NCBI GenBank assembly: GCA_947471745.1
Contig: CANJKZ010000172.1
Coordinates: 1,136,501-1,200,500 of the forward strand
DNA: 64,000 nt
Direction: 5' to 3'
From: Closterium sp. Naga37s-1
Taxonomy: Eukaryota > Streptophyta > Zygnematophyceae > Desmidiales > Closteriaceae
The stretch's first letter is position 1. Each line of letters starts with the position of its first letter. Of this stretch, positions 48,201 to 56,562 are shown piece by piece. Both the position numbers and the translations under genes were made by a program. The notes under the pieces are model-generated. The model saw nothing but the letters and a program-made list of their open reading frames with translations. It was not told where the DNA came from and did not search any database.

Positions 48201-51129
48201 GCCACCGCTCTTCCTTGTGCCAGGTCCCCCCCCGGTAGACCCCCTCCCCCCTCAGGGTCCTGCCCCTTCAGGTGTGTCCCAGGTAGACGCAGTCGAGCCT
48301 GTCGAGGTTACTGGTGACTCTGGTGCTGCTGAGGGTGCTGAGCCTGGGGGTGCTGACTCTGGGGGTGCTGAGCGTGTGGGTGCTACGCCTGGGGGTGCTG
48401 AGCCTGAGGGTGCTGCTACTGGGGGTCCTGAGCCTGGGGGTGCTGAGCCTGGGGGTGCTATTACTGGGGGTGCTGAGCCTTGGGGTGCTGAGCCTGGGGG
48501 TGCTGAGCCTGGGGGTGCTACGCCTGGAGGTGCTCAGCCTGGGGGTGCGGAGCCTGAGGGAGCTGGGCCTGCTCGTGTGGTGTCTGGCGGTGCTGAGCCT
48601 GGAGGTTCTCCGGGTGCTTCGTCTCGGCGGGAGCCACTCTCTCCACAGGAGCTGCGTGAGTGGTTTGCCCGGCGCTGGAGGCGTGCTGCTGGAGCTGGGG
48701 CTGCTGAGGGTGTTGGCGCTGAGGCTACTGCTGTCGGTCCTGGAGGCGGTCCTGCTGGGGGTAATACTGGTGCTGCTGGAGGTACTGGAGCTGGAGGTGC
48801 TGCTGGCGCTGGTGCTGCCGCTGGGGGTACTGGTGCTGTCCCTGCTGTGTCTGGAGTCGCCGCGCGGCCTCGACCGTACTTCGTTCCGCTCCTTCAGCAG
48901 GTTCTTGGTCTCCCGCCTTCTACTGGTCCTCCTCCTCCCTTCGAGTGTCCACAGCCTGTCCCATCACAGTTCCAGTTACAGCCGGCCTCCCCACTGCCCG
49001 CTCCTTCTCCTTACACTGGTCCTACTGGAGGTCTTGCTGAGCGTCGTGAGCCTGCGTCTCGCCCTGCGTCGCCTGTCCGTGCTGCTCGCACTAGTGGTCG
49101 TGGTTCGCGTCAGCGTCCTCCTCCTGTCCCTGGCACGCACCGGATGTCTCTGCGTCCGTCCACTGCTCCTCTGCGTGCCCCTTTGCCTTCTCCTCCTGAG
49201 TCCTCTCTTCCTGCTCTTCCTGACCCGGAGTCGGACTCTCTTCGTGCTGCCAGTCCTACTGTCACACGTCTCCTTGCTACTGTTGTCACTGACCCTTCCT
49301 TTGAGTCCACTGCTGCGTCTGCCCTATTTACTGAGCTCGTCGACTTTGCTGCTCGCTGTCGTCTAGACTACGCTGCTAGTCTTGTTGCTGAGTCTGAGTC
49401 TGTCTGTCCTCCGTCCGTCGGGGGTGAGTGTGCCCTTGGCACGGACGTCCTTGAGGACAGGCAGGAGGAGTTCCAGTGTTTGGCTGCTGCTTCACCTCAT
49501 CTCGTGTCCGTACTGCTTACCCCTGAGGGAGACCCGGATGCACTTGACATCCCGACTCCGCGCTCTTACGCGGAGGCGATAGAGGGTCCCTACTCCTCTC
49601 AGTGGCAGGCAGCTATGGACGCAGAGATGGCTTCCTGGAAGTCCACAGGCACCTACGTTGACGAGGTTCCCCCGCCTGGGGCGAACATCGTCAGTGGCAT
49701 GTGGATTTTCAGGGTGAAGCGGCCGCCGGGTTCTCCGCCTGTCTTCAAGGCGCGTTACGTGGCTCGTGGCTTCAGTCAGCGGCAGGGAGTTGACTACTTT
49801 CAGACCTTCTCTCCCACCCCGAAGATGACCACTCTTCGGGTACTGCTGCACATAGCTGCTCACCGCGACTACGAGCTGCACTCTCTTGACTTCAGCACTG
49901 CTTTCTTGCAGGGCAGCCTGCACGAGGAGATCTGGCTGCGTCGCCCACCTGGCTTCACTGGGTCCTTTCCCCCTGGCACCCAGTGGAGCCTCCGGCGGCC
50001 AGTCTACGGTCTCCGCCAGGCACCGCGTGAGTGGCACGACACACTGAGGACTACACTTGCGGCTCTTGGGTTTGCTCCCTCTACTGCCGACCCGTCGCTG
50101 TTTCTGCGCACCGACACTTCTTTGCCGCCGTTCTACATCCTCGTGTACGTCGACGAATTGGTCTTCGCCACAGCTGACACTGCTGGACTCGCCCACGTGA
50201 AGTCCGAGCTGCAGAAGAGACACACGTGCACAGACCTGGGTGAACTGCGCAGCTACCTTGGCTTGCAGATCACCCGGGACAGAGCACGCCGCACCATTAC
50301 CCTGACTCAGTCACACATGGTGCAGCAGGTCCTTCAGCGCTTCGGCTTCACGTACTCCTCGCCTCAGGCCACTCCTCTGCCTACTCGCCACTCGCTCTCA
50401 GCTCTGCCTTCGGATGAGTCCGTAGAGTCGAGTGGCCCGTACCCAGAGCTTGTTGGCTGCCTCATGTACCTGATGACCTGCACACGACCTGACCTTGCAT
50501 ACCCTCTTAGCATTCTCGCACGCTATGTTGCTCCTGGGAGACACAGACTGGAGCACATGGCTGCAGCGAAGAGGGTGTTGCGCTACTTGTGCAGTACGTC
50601 GGGCATGGGGCTTGTGCTTGGAGGGCAGAGTCCAGTGGTCCTCACTGGGCACGCAGACGCTTCTTGGGCTGACGACCAGGCTACGCAGCGGTCGTCACAG
50701 GGTTACACCTTCAGCCTTGGTTCCGGCTCTGTTTCGTGGCGGGCTACCCGCTCGTCTTCTGTTCTCGGCTCCAGTTGTGAGGCTGAGATCTACGCCGGGG
50801 CCATGGCTGCACAGGAGCTTCGCTGGCTCACCTACCTGCTGACTGACCTCGGAGAGCCGCCTCGTTCTCCTCCAGTGCTGTACGTAGACAACAAGGCCAT
50901 GCTGGCCTTGTGTCGAGAGCAGAGACTGGAGCACAGAACGAAGCACATTGCTCTCCGCTACTTCCTTGCTCGTGAGCTACAGCAGCGTGGTCAGCTGCGG
51001 CTTGCGTACGTGGCCTCTGAGGCCAACACTGCTGATATCTTCACCAAGGCACTTCCGCCTTGTGATCATCAGCGCTTCTGTACTCAGCTGGGTCTTGTGC
51101 CTACCTTGCCTCACTTGCTCACCCCTTGA
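45271..51129 (+). CDS. Copia gag-pol polyprotein, 1952 codons
   Basis: Order of parts: gag helical region (residues 1-230, LYDAVVARYSS type), a Gly-rich stretch (about 267-330), a PQQLREWYA box (about 360), a Cys/His cluster of form C-x13-C-x3-H-x4-C (377-399) in place of the usual CCHC knuckle, protease with LDSGAS (about 512), integrase with WHHRLGH zinc-binding start (about 667), HMDVWGP and HSDRGGEF (735-810) and PQQNGIAERR, then a long linker of Gly-Ala-Glu-Pro repeats (about 1020-1110) with a second box PQELREWFA (about 1128), reverse transcriptase (about 1490-1650) and RNase H (to 1952). Gag and pol share one frame, as is usual for copia. The ATG at 45271 is the first in frame after the leader and starts a typical gag. 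Confidence 0.95.
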   Translation: MATPSVLAFDAEGRAIDFDVWVDDLQLFLQCDRADGLSLFDLTSGASPAPAAAADATVRSQWATRDAAARLAVRRHMPTSERAHFSQYKSAQTLYDAVVARYSSPATAALSRLMLPYLFPDLAAFPTVADLITHLRTSDTRYRAALPAEFCAKNPPPMYITLYYIVTRLPDSLRVVRDHFLSVCPTTLTVDLLEKSLLAAEKSIVAVGASRGDPRTPIFEGCSPSPLLPSVASAAAADLVGLESVGAASAPSGRRRPGKGKGGRGTGGASGGGGGGGGGGGGGGGGGGGGGGGGGVGGGSGGGGGGGGGGGSGGGGGGGGGGGGGGAGRGGAAQRVGSGGGQRQQQQQQQRTRDIPPPQQLREWYAARQRGGGTGPCTYVLRTGDRAGEQCGGAHSTQRCFGRLTDAWRHQFPEATEIPRWGELSRAGVAVFDLDFDAILAAMYTVTISDEGDCYRCFPPDPGIETAALGTGEAAALGASEAAALGASAPSGAGESALSGSASASASHTFTLDSGASRSFFRDRTTLTPLGRPVAVSLADPSGGPVLAHFSTVLPCPAAPSGTLSGLYLPSFSTNLVSGADLQDAGVHQFTPTSQRVTHCTDARTGRHLATFTRRPGSSLYTLTTASPPVTASGQVAASGQVFAAASRSGPESAPCSCRLLSHETLLWHHRLGHPSLLRLRGMASRVLVSGLPRSLPPLPPGPGPTCVPCVEGRQRAAPHSSQFPPTEAPLQTLHMDVWGPARVRGQGHERYFLLVVDDYSRYTTVFPLRSKGDVTEVLIDWIRAARLQLRQSFGSDFPVLRLHSDRGGEFSSGLLRAYCRARGIRQTFTLPDSPQQNGIAERRIGMVMDVARTSMMHAAAPHFLWPFAVRYAAHQINLHPRVSMPETSPALLWTGKVGDASAFRVWGSRAFVRDLSADKLSPRAAPCVFLGFPPDAPGWQFYHPTSRRVLSSQDVTFDESVPYYRLFPYRTPSLPPPPLFLVPGPPPVDPLPPQGPAPSGVSQVDAVEPVEVTGDSGAAEGAEPGGADSGGAERVGATPGGAEPEGAATGGPEPGGAEPGGAITGGAEPWGAEPGGAEPGGATPGGAQPGGAEPEGAGPARVVSGGAEPGGSPGASSRREPLSPQELREWFARRWRRAAGAGAAEGVGAEATAVGPGGGPAGGNTGAAGGTGAGGAAGAGAAAGGTGAVPAVSGVAARPRPYFVPLLQQVLGLPPSTGPPPPFECPQPVPSQFQLQPASPLPAPSPYTGPTGGLAERREPASRPASPVRAARTSGRGSRQRPPPVPGTHRMSLRPSTAPLRAPLPSPPESSLPALPDPESDSLRAASPTVTRLLATVVTDPSFESTAASALFTELVDFAARCRLDYAASLVAESESVCPPSVGGECALGTDVLEDRQEEFQCLAAASPHLVSVLLTPEGDPDALDIPTPRSYAEAIEGPYSSQWQAAMDAEMASWKSTGTYVDEVPPPGANIVSGMWIFRVKRPPGSPPVFKARYVARGFSQRQGVDYFQTFSPTPKMTTLRVLLHIAAHRDYELHSLDFSTAFLQGSLHEEIWLRRPPGFTGSFPPGTQWSLRRPVYGLRQAPREWHDTLRTTLAALGFAPSTADPSLFLRTDTSLPPFYILVYVDELVFATADTAGLAHVKSELQKRHTCTDLGELRSYLGLQITRDRARRTITLTQSHMVQQVLQRFGFTYSSPQATPLPTRHSLSALPSDESVESSGPYPELVGCLMYLMTCTRPDLAYPLSILARYVAPGRHRLEHMAAAKRVLRYLCSTSGMGLVLGGQSPVVLTGHADASWADDQATQRSSQGYTFSLGSGSVSWRATRSSSVLGSSCEAEIYAGAMAAQELRWLTYLLTDLGEPPRSPPVLYVDNKAMLALCREQRLEHRTKHIALRYFLARELQQRGQLRLAYVASEANTADIFTKALPPCDHQRFCTQLGLVPTLPHLLTP

Positions 51130-52515
51130 CCTTGTTTGTACTGTTGCATATATATATACACCTGCTCTTGCTTGTCTAGCCTTATATATATATATATGCA
51201 ATCCTGCATGTGAACTGGCCTTGTGGCCTTGAACTTGTGCTCGGAATGTGTGGTGACTTTGTGATCCACCTTGAGCTTGTTTTGCTTTGCTTGACTGGTC
51301 TTGTGACCCCTTGTTCTCCCCCACTTTGCCTATGGGGGTGTGTCAGATTTATACGACATAGTTACTGTAGGCTATAGTGGGGTAGCACATATGGGGTACA
51401 GTTTTCTAGGGTTTGCTTTTGTACCCAACTTTCCCTTAGTCATTCATCATTCCTGTTTTCTTTCTTCACAACTTGCCTGCTGAGCTTGGGAAAAGTGCGG
51501 GACTGAACAATATAGGCCAAGAGTGGGACAAGGAGCCCGAAGAGTGGGAAGCGTGCGAAATGTAACCTTAGCGATAGTTGTTTCATGGGTCTGATGTGCA
51601 AGCTAGCTATAGGACGAGCAAAATACTGAAGAGCAACAGCTTACGTGTCGCACTGTTGCATGACGTGAGTTGACAAGCTAGCATAAAATCAACTTTGTCC
51701 CATTTAGCACGTCTCGATATAGGTTTGATTCAGCTTCATAAGGCAAACAAAAGTCTATGTATAGTAGTCATCTGCTGCACAGTTGCTAATTTTGCTGAAA
51801 GGCAGAACGCTCGCGATGATTGACTTCCCAGCCGTTTAGGTTACCGTTTCGCGAGTTCGTTCTCAATCCTATTAGCTACAACGTTTTCGTAACAATGTAG
51901 AGGGAAGTCTGAGGATAGTTTTGGACAAGTGTCGTGTGGGGTGAGTTTTTGGCTTCATGCTGGCGAGTTTTTGTAGGTTAGTTTGTAGGCAAGCAACATC
52001 TTCTATAGGTTTTTGCGCATCTTATTCCACCCCGACTTGAACTCTGAAGATCTCCTAGGCTGGCAGAGCATCAAAGATGCGCAAAAGTGGGCTGCGGACA
52101 AGTGGGCCGCGAAAGCGCTGGAGTGGAAGACGACAATGGTCGAGGTCCCAGGGGTGTTAGAGAATGGCCGACCCGTCTATGTGCCCTTGAAATACACTGA
52201 CACTCTTAAGGTAGGGTCACAGGGAGCGAATCTCTCTCACTATAGAGAATCTATTGGTGGTGACCCTGTGAGCGATAGGTGAGAGTGTCGACTACAATAA
52301 GATGAAACCTTGTCCACATCCCTTCAACCTGTGTTTTTTAGGTGGTGCAGGCGATTTTTTTAAGACCGGTGCAACCAAAAAGGATTTGCACTGTACCCGA
52401 GCATAAAAAAAACGCAATTGGAAGAGGATATATACACGCCCCCAACATTGCAACTGTTGGCTCGATGCCCATGTGATTGAAATGTGATGGCAAGGGCTGG
52501 ACTTCGGTGTTGGGG

Positions 52516-52712
52516 GTGAGTGTGTAGTGCTCAGAAAGCTCGGAGGCGAGTGTGTAGGGAGCGTCAAAGTGAGTTGTGAGCTCGGACGTGAGAGTTTAAA
52601 TAAGGTCAAAGGGATAGGTGAGCTCGGAGGTGAGTGTTTAATGAAGGTCAAAGTGATAGGTGAGCTCGGAGGTGAGTGTTCAAGGAAGGTCAGAGTGATA
52701 GGTGAGCTCGGC
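52516..52712. repeat. 42-bp minisatellite in a transposase intron
   Basis: AGCTCGG recurs at 52538, 52579, 52621, 52663 and 52705. The unit is of the type GTGAGCTCGGAGGTGAGTGT followed by GAAGGTCAAAGTGATAG. It lies in the intron before the YSDVTQLS exon. Confidence 0.9.
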
Positions 52713-54424
52713 AGCATTGGTTCCTTGGATTAAACACCATCTGTATTGTACGCCCTGCCGCACTATATTGCTTATAATTATCACAGAAGGCACTACGTAT
52801 CAAAGAAGAAGTCATCGCTGCGCTCATAGTATACTCGGACGTCACTCAACTAAGCAAGAACGATACACAGAAGGTCTGGCCCGTTGTCCTCTCACTCGGT
52901 AATATCGCTGTTGAACATCGTTGGAAGACGAGTGCGAAGCAGATGGTGGCAATGCTGCCATTGCCTCATTCTAAATGGAAAAGCCACGTCAAGACAGAGC
53001 TGTTCCTAAAGTGCATGCAGATCGTCCTTCAGTCCCTCATCAATGCCAGCAATAGGTATGGATCTAAGCAGCAGACCCTGGATTTTCACTATTGTGATAC
53101 TTCCAGTACACTGAATGAATGTTTTGCCCCCATGCAGCGAAATCATTTGTGTGTGGTCTGACCCATCAGGGGTCAAACGCCTTGTGAGGCTGTTGTTCTA
53201 TAGTTATCATTGCGACTACCCGGAAAGCTGCAAGGTGACAAGCACTTTCCAGCATGGTAGCAACCACCCCTGCTCTATGTGTTACGCGTTGAGGGAAGAG
53301 TGTGACACACAAAAATATATGACGCGGAACCCAAGGGAGCAACAATTTCTAAAGGATAAGTACAACATGTTTTATAAAGCAGGGAAGAATATGGCAAAGG
53401 ATTACGCCTCTCTGTGGGCCACCTTCCCGTATCATGTACGTTCGCTGCATTCCTTTTCCTAGTTTTTTTTGTTTGTCATTATTCTAGTGTGTTTTCTACC
53501 AAGATATACCTTATGAAGGTACCTGCACCCTCATGCAGACGTTCATTTAGGACTTTAAATACGCCAACACACCATGGGGTAACCCATACCTTGCACTTAT
53601 GCCTGACGTCCTGCAGCAGGCGGATGTTGGGGTGTGGACACACATCCGTGACGCCATAGAAACACTCCCCAATGCAAAAAATGGCATGCTTGATCAGCGA
53701 GTGTAGTTGGGAATTTGATTTTCCTTATTTTCATCACGGGCATGTCCGGGTTTCTACCCTGGTTCCTACTCTTCATGGGAAAGTCTGATTCATAACATGT
53801 CGTACGTGTCTGGCTTGGGTTCACAACAGCTCAATTGCTTCATTCCAGGGTAGGATTGCCCTCAATCCATCCGTGCATGAGATTTTCAAAGGCATGGCAG
53901 GCTTGTATTTGATGCTTATTTGATTTGCTCTGGTTTGCTACAGTGTTAGCCTTACTCTTTCCTTCTTTATCCTATTTCCCCCCATTCTCCCCCTCCTCCC
54001 TTACCCCTAAGGCGCATGAAATGGCTTTGGAAGCATGGCTGCGTTGCTGGTCTAAATCTTCCCGTTCCAGGAACGTACTTCCAGTCGAGTGCCCGTGTCT
54101 CTACGGCTGAGCACCGAGCCGTGATGCAAGTTTCCATTTTCATATTTAAAGGCCTTGTTGACGATGCACACTTGAAAGTAGTGCAGGCGTTCCGGCAACC
54201 TTTCGTCCTTGCTACCACACGGATGAAAGCCTCGCCAATGTGGAGCGCCTCTCCCACATGTAACTGCCCCCAATCCTCTCATGTTTTGTTATCGTGTTAT
54301 ATTTTCTGGTCTATGCTGGATCCTCTTGTTAGTCTATATCCTTATCCCACCCTCCCCTTCCTGCACCTCTATATCCTACGCATGTGTGTGTTTTTGTTTT
54401 GTTTCAAAAGATCCACACTTGACT

Positions 54425-54540
54425 GTAGAGCTCGGATTTGATTATGTAGGTAAGTCCAGAGTGACATGTAAGCTCGGATTTGAGCGTGTAGGTAAGGCCA
54501 GAGTGACTGGTGAGCTCGGATTTGAGTGTGTAGGGTAGAT
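54425..54540. repeat. Second 42-bp minisatellite of the same family, different intron
   Basis: AGCTCGG recurs at 54429, 54471 and 54513 (42-bp period), with GGTAAGGCCAGAGTGACTGG between copies. It aligns along its length with the array at 52516 and lies in the intron before the exon at 54585. Confidence 0.85.
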
Positions 54541-55270
54541 GTTATCTCTCTCAACAACCATCACCATCCCTTCTCTCCCCCCAGGATGATCAACAAACTT
54601 AAGGATGCATCCCCAACACAGCCATCTCTCTGGAAGGTTGTGAAAGTGCACATGGTAGTGTACTATGCCGATGCCATTCGAAGGGGTGGTTAGCCGGAGA
54701 AGTATTCCACTAACATGTACGAACACTTTCACAAAATCACCGTGAACGGCCATACCGAAGGCAATGGACAGAGCCGATTATCAAGAGCAACCAATTCCTC
54801 TACATGCTAGCTCAGGTCAAAAGTGACATCAAGGAGGAGAGAGACTACAACTGCGCATTCTACGAGGTATGAGTGTTGTGGCAGTTTTTGGCAAGGAGCG
54901 GTGCTCTGATCTACGTTGTTGTTTGTGTCTCGCTGCCACCAGGCACATGCTCATTTCCTACCCCACCATGCCACAGGTTGAAATCACTTCAAAACGTGTT
55001 TTTCTGAGGACACATGTGGTCATACACATGGCTGCAAGCAATCATCGCCGAGGCAACACTGACCAATTCGCATTGTACAACGCTGCTGTTAGTGGCCGTC
55101 TCAACACTTTGGAGACAGACCTTGGTACAGCAGGCATCTCAGCTTCCACCCTCCCTATGAGTAATCTTGAGGACTCATTCGTACACTCCCCATCATTTCT
55201 TTCATGCCCCACTCCCTCACCGTTCCCTCTATTTTCTGTCCCTAAACCCTTGATGTTATCTCCCTCTCTC

Positions 55271-55660
55271 TCCTCGCACATTTCCCATTCCTCTCTGGCA
55301 TGCCACACTCCCTCCCATCCCCCTTTCTCTCCTCGCACATTTCCCACTCCTCTCTGGCCTGCCACACTCCCTCCCATCCCCCCCTTCCCTCCTCGCACAT
55401 TCCCCTCTCCTCTCTGGCCTGCCACACTCCCTCTTATCCCATCTTTCCTCCTCGCACATTCCCCTTTCCTCCCTGGCCTGCCACACTCCCTCCCATCCCC
55501 CCTTCCCTCCTCGCACATTCCCCTCTCCTCTCTGGCCTGCCACACTCCCTCGCATACCCCCTTCCCTCCTCTAACAATTCCGTTTCCTCTCTGGCTTGCC
55601 ACACTCCCTCCCATCCCCCCTTCCCTCCTCTAACACTTCCGCCTCCTCTTTGGCTGCACC
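55271..55660. repeat. 59-bp pyrimidine-rich minisatellite in the last transposase intron
   Basis: TCCTCGCACAT (TCCTCTAACA in the last two units) recurs at 55271, 55330, 55390, 55449, 55508, 55567 and 55626, each followed by TCTCTGGCCTGCCACACTCC or a close variant. Seven units end just before the ACCTGCAG acceptor of the last exon, so the array forms its polypyrimidine tract. Confidence 0.93.
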
Positions 55661-55848
55661 ACCCCCACCTGCAGGTCTACACCGGTGTGGCAATTCCCTC
55701 CAGCCCTCAAGAGTACGAATCCAGGGTCACTCACTTCAATCGTGCAAACCCGTCACACAACGGCAACCCGTGGTTCTCCCATGTGGCCATTAGTGGAGGG
55801 GAGGAGGTGTGGTACGCAGAGATACTTCTCTTTAAGCACGCTTAGAGC

Positions 55849-56562
55849 TGTTAGAATGTTATATTTCTCTAGTCTACAGTGGGGTACTCTATAGTGAGTA
55901 CAGCCCTGTTAGGGTTTGCTATATGTACTCAACTGCCTGCTAGTGAAATTCCTCTTCTCTGTTCTCATTTCTCCTTCGTAAAACCTAAACCCTAGCCATG
56001 GCTACTAAGCTCTAGCTAGGATTCTGACATGCTATCAGAGCGAGTACGCTCTTGGTGGGCCCACCTGCTTCCGCTGCTGTCCTGTCTGTCGCGCGCCCCG
56101 TGGCGTGCGACGTTTTTTCTTCCCGCCACGCGCTCGGGCGCATGGCGGTTTTCTGCCCGCCGCGCGCCGCCCCCGAGGCGCGCGGCGGTTTACTGCCTCG
56201 CGCGTCACCCCGGGGACCCGCGCGTCCCCCCCGCGTCGACCGTCGCGCCGCCCCCGGGGACCCGCGCGTCCCTCCCCGTCGACCCGCGCGCTGCCCCGTG
56301 GGCCCGCGCGCTGCCCTGCCCGTCGCTCGTCGCGGCGCCCTGGGGGCCCGCGCGTCCCCCCCTCCCGTCGCCCGTCGCGGCGCCCTAGGGGCCCGCGCGT
56401 CGCCCCCTCCCGTCGCCCGTCGCGGCGCCCTGGGGGCCCGCGCGTCGCCCCCTTCCCATCGCCCGTCGCGACGCCCTGGGGGCCCGCGCGTCGCCCCTCC
56501 CGTCGCCCGTCGCGGCGCCCTGGGGGCCCGCGCGCCGCCCTGCCCGTCGCCCGTCGCGACGA
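55849..56562 (+). mobile_element. 5' part of a short-LTR element (181-bp LTR plus leader)
   Basis: The LTR 55849-56029 begins TGTTAGAATG and ends GGATTCTGACA, three bases after the transposase stop codon. The primer site TGCTATCAGAGCG follows, then GGTGGGCCCACC and a GC-rich leader with roughly 45-bp units of the CGTCGCGGCGCCCTGGGGGC type (56320-56560). It shares LTR length with the element at 36302 and leader repeats with the one at 40269. No second LTR or coding part; it ends abruptly in the LTR of the next element. Confidence 0.8.

Larger units (their letters stand above)
44108..51470 (+). mobile_element. Ty1/copia element, looks whole and young
   Basis: LTRs 44108-44237 and 51341-51470 are 130 bp each and differ at about one site. 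Both flanks are ACTTG (44103-44107 and 51471-51475). The primer site TGGTATAGAGCGGG follows the 5' LTR directly and the purine tract CCTATGGGGGTG precedes the 3' LTR. A 1-kb GC-rich leader with the GGGCCCACC box precedes one gag-pol frame. Near-identical LTRs, an exact target duplication and an open frame point to recent insertion. The LTRs are unusually short for an element of 7.4 kb. Confidence 0.96.
51471..55845 (+). pseudogene. Multi-exon Plavaka-like DNA transposase, copy 2
   Basis: Exons I can support: to 51561; 52009-52210; from 52342; 52787-53055; 53138-53435; 53551-53700; from 53849; from 54012; from 54585; from 54977; and 55675-55845. Phases agree across several junctions: 51561/52009 (split ATG), 53055/53138 (split AGC) and 53435/53551. 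Blocks: ALIVYSDVTQLS and VWPVVLSLGNI (first catalytic Asp), SDPSGVKR...YHCDYPESCKVT, HPCSMC, GNPYLALMPDVLQQADVGVW, TYFQSSARVS...EHRAVMQV, HMVVYYADAIRRGG...EKYST, and a C-terminal NPWFSHVAI...EVWYAEILLF. These follow the Plavaka order along the whole protein. A stop in the RRGG-x-PEKYST block (54694) and a frame change after it suggest a recently dead copy. The C2H2 N terminus seen in copy 1 was not found. Confidence 0.75.

Noticed and set aside
48314-49366. 350-codon leucine-rich plus-strand frame
   Set aside because: It is an off-frame reading of the Gly-Ala-Glu linker in the copia polyprotein.
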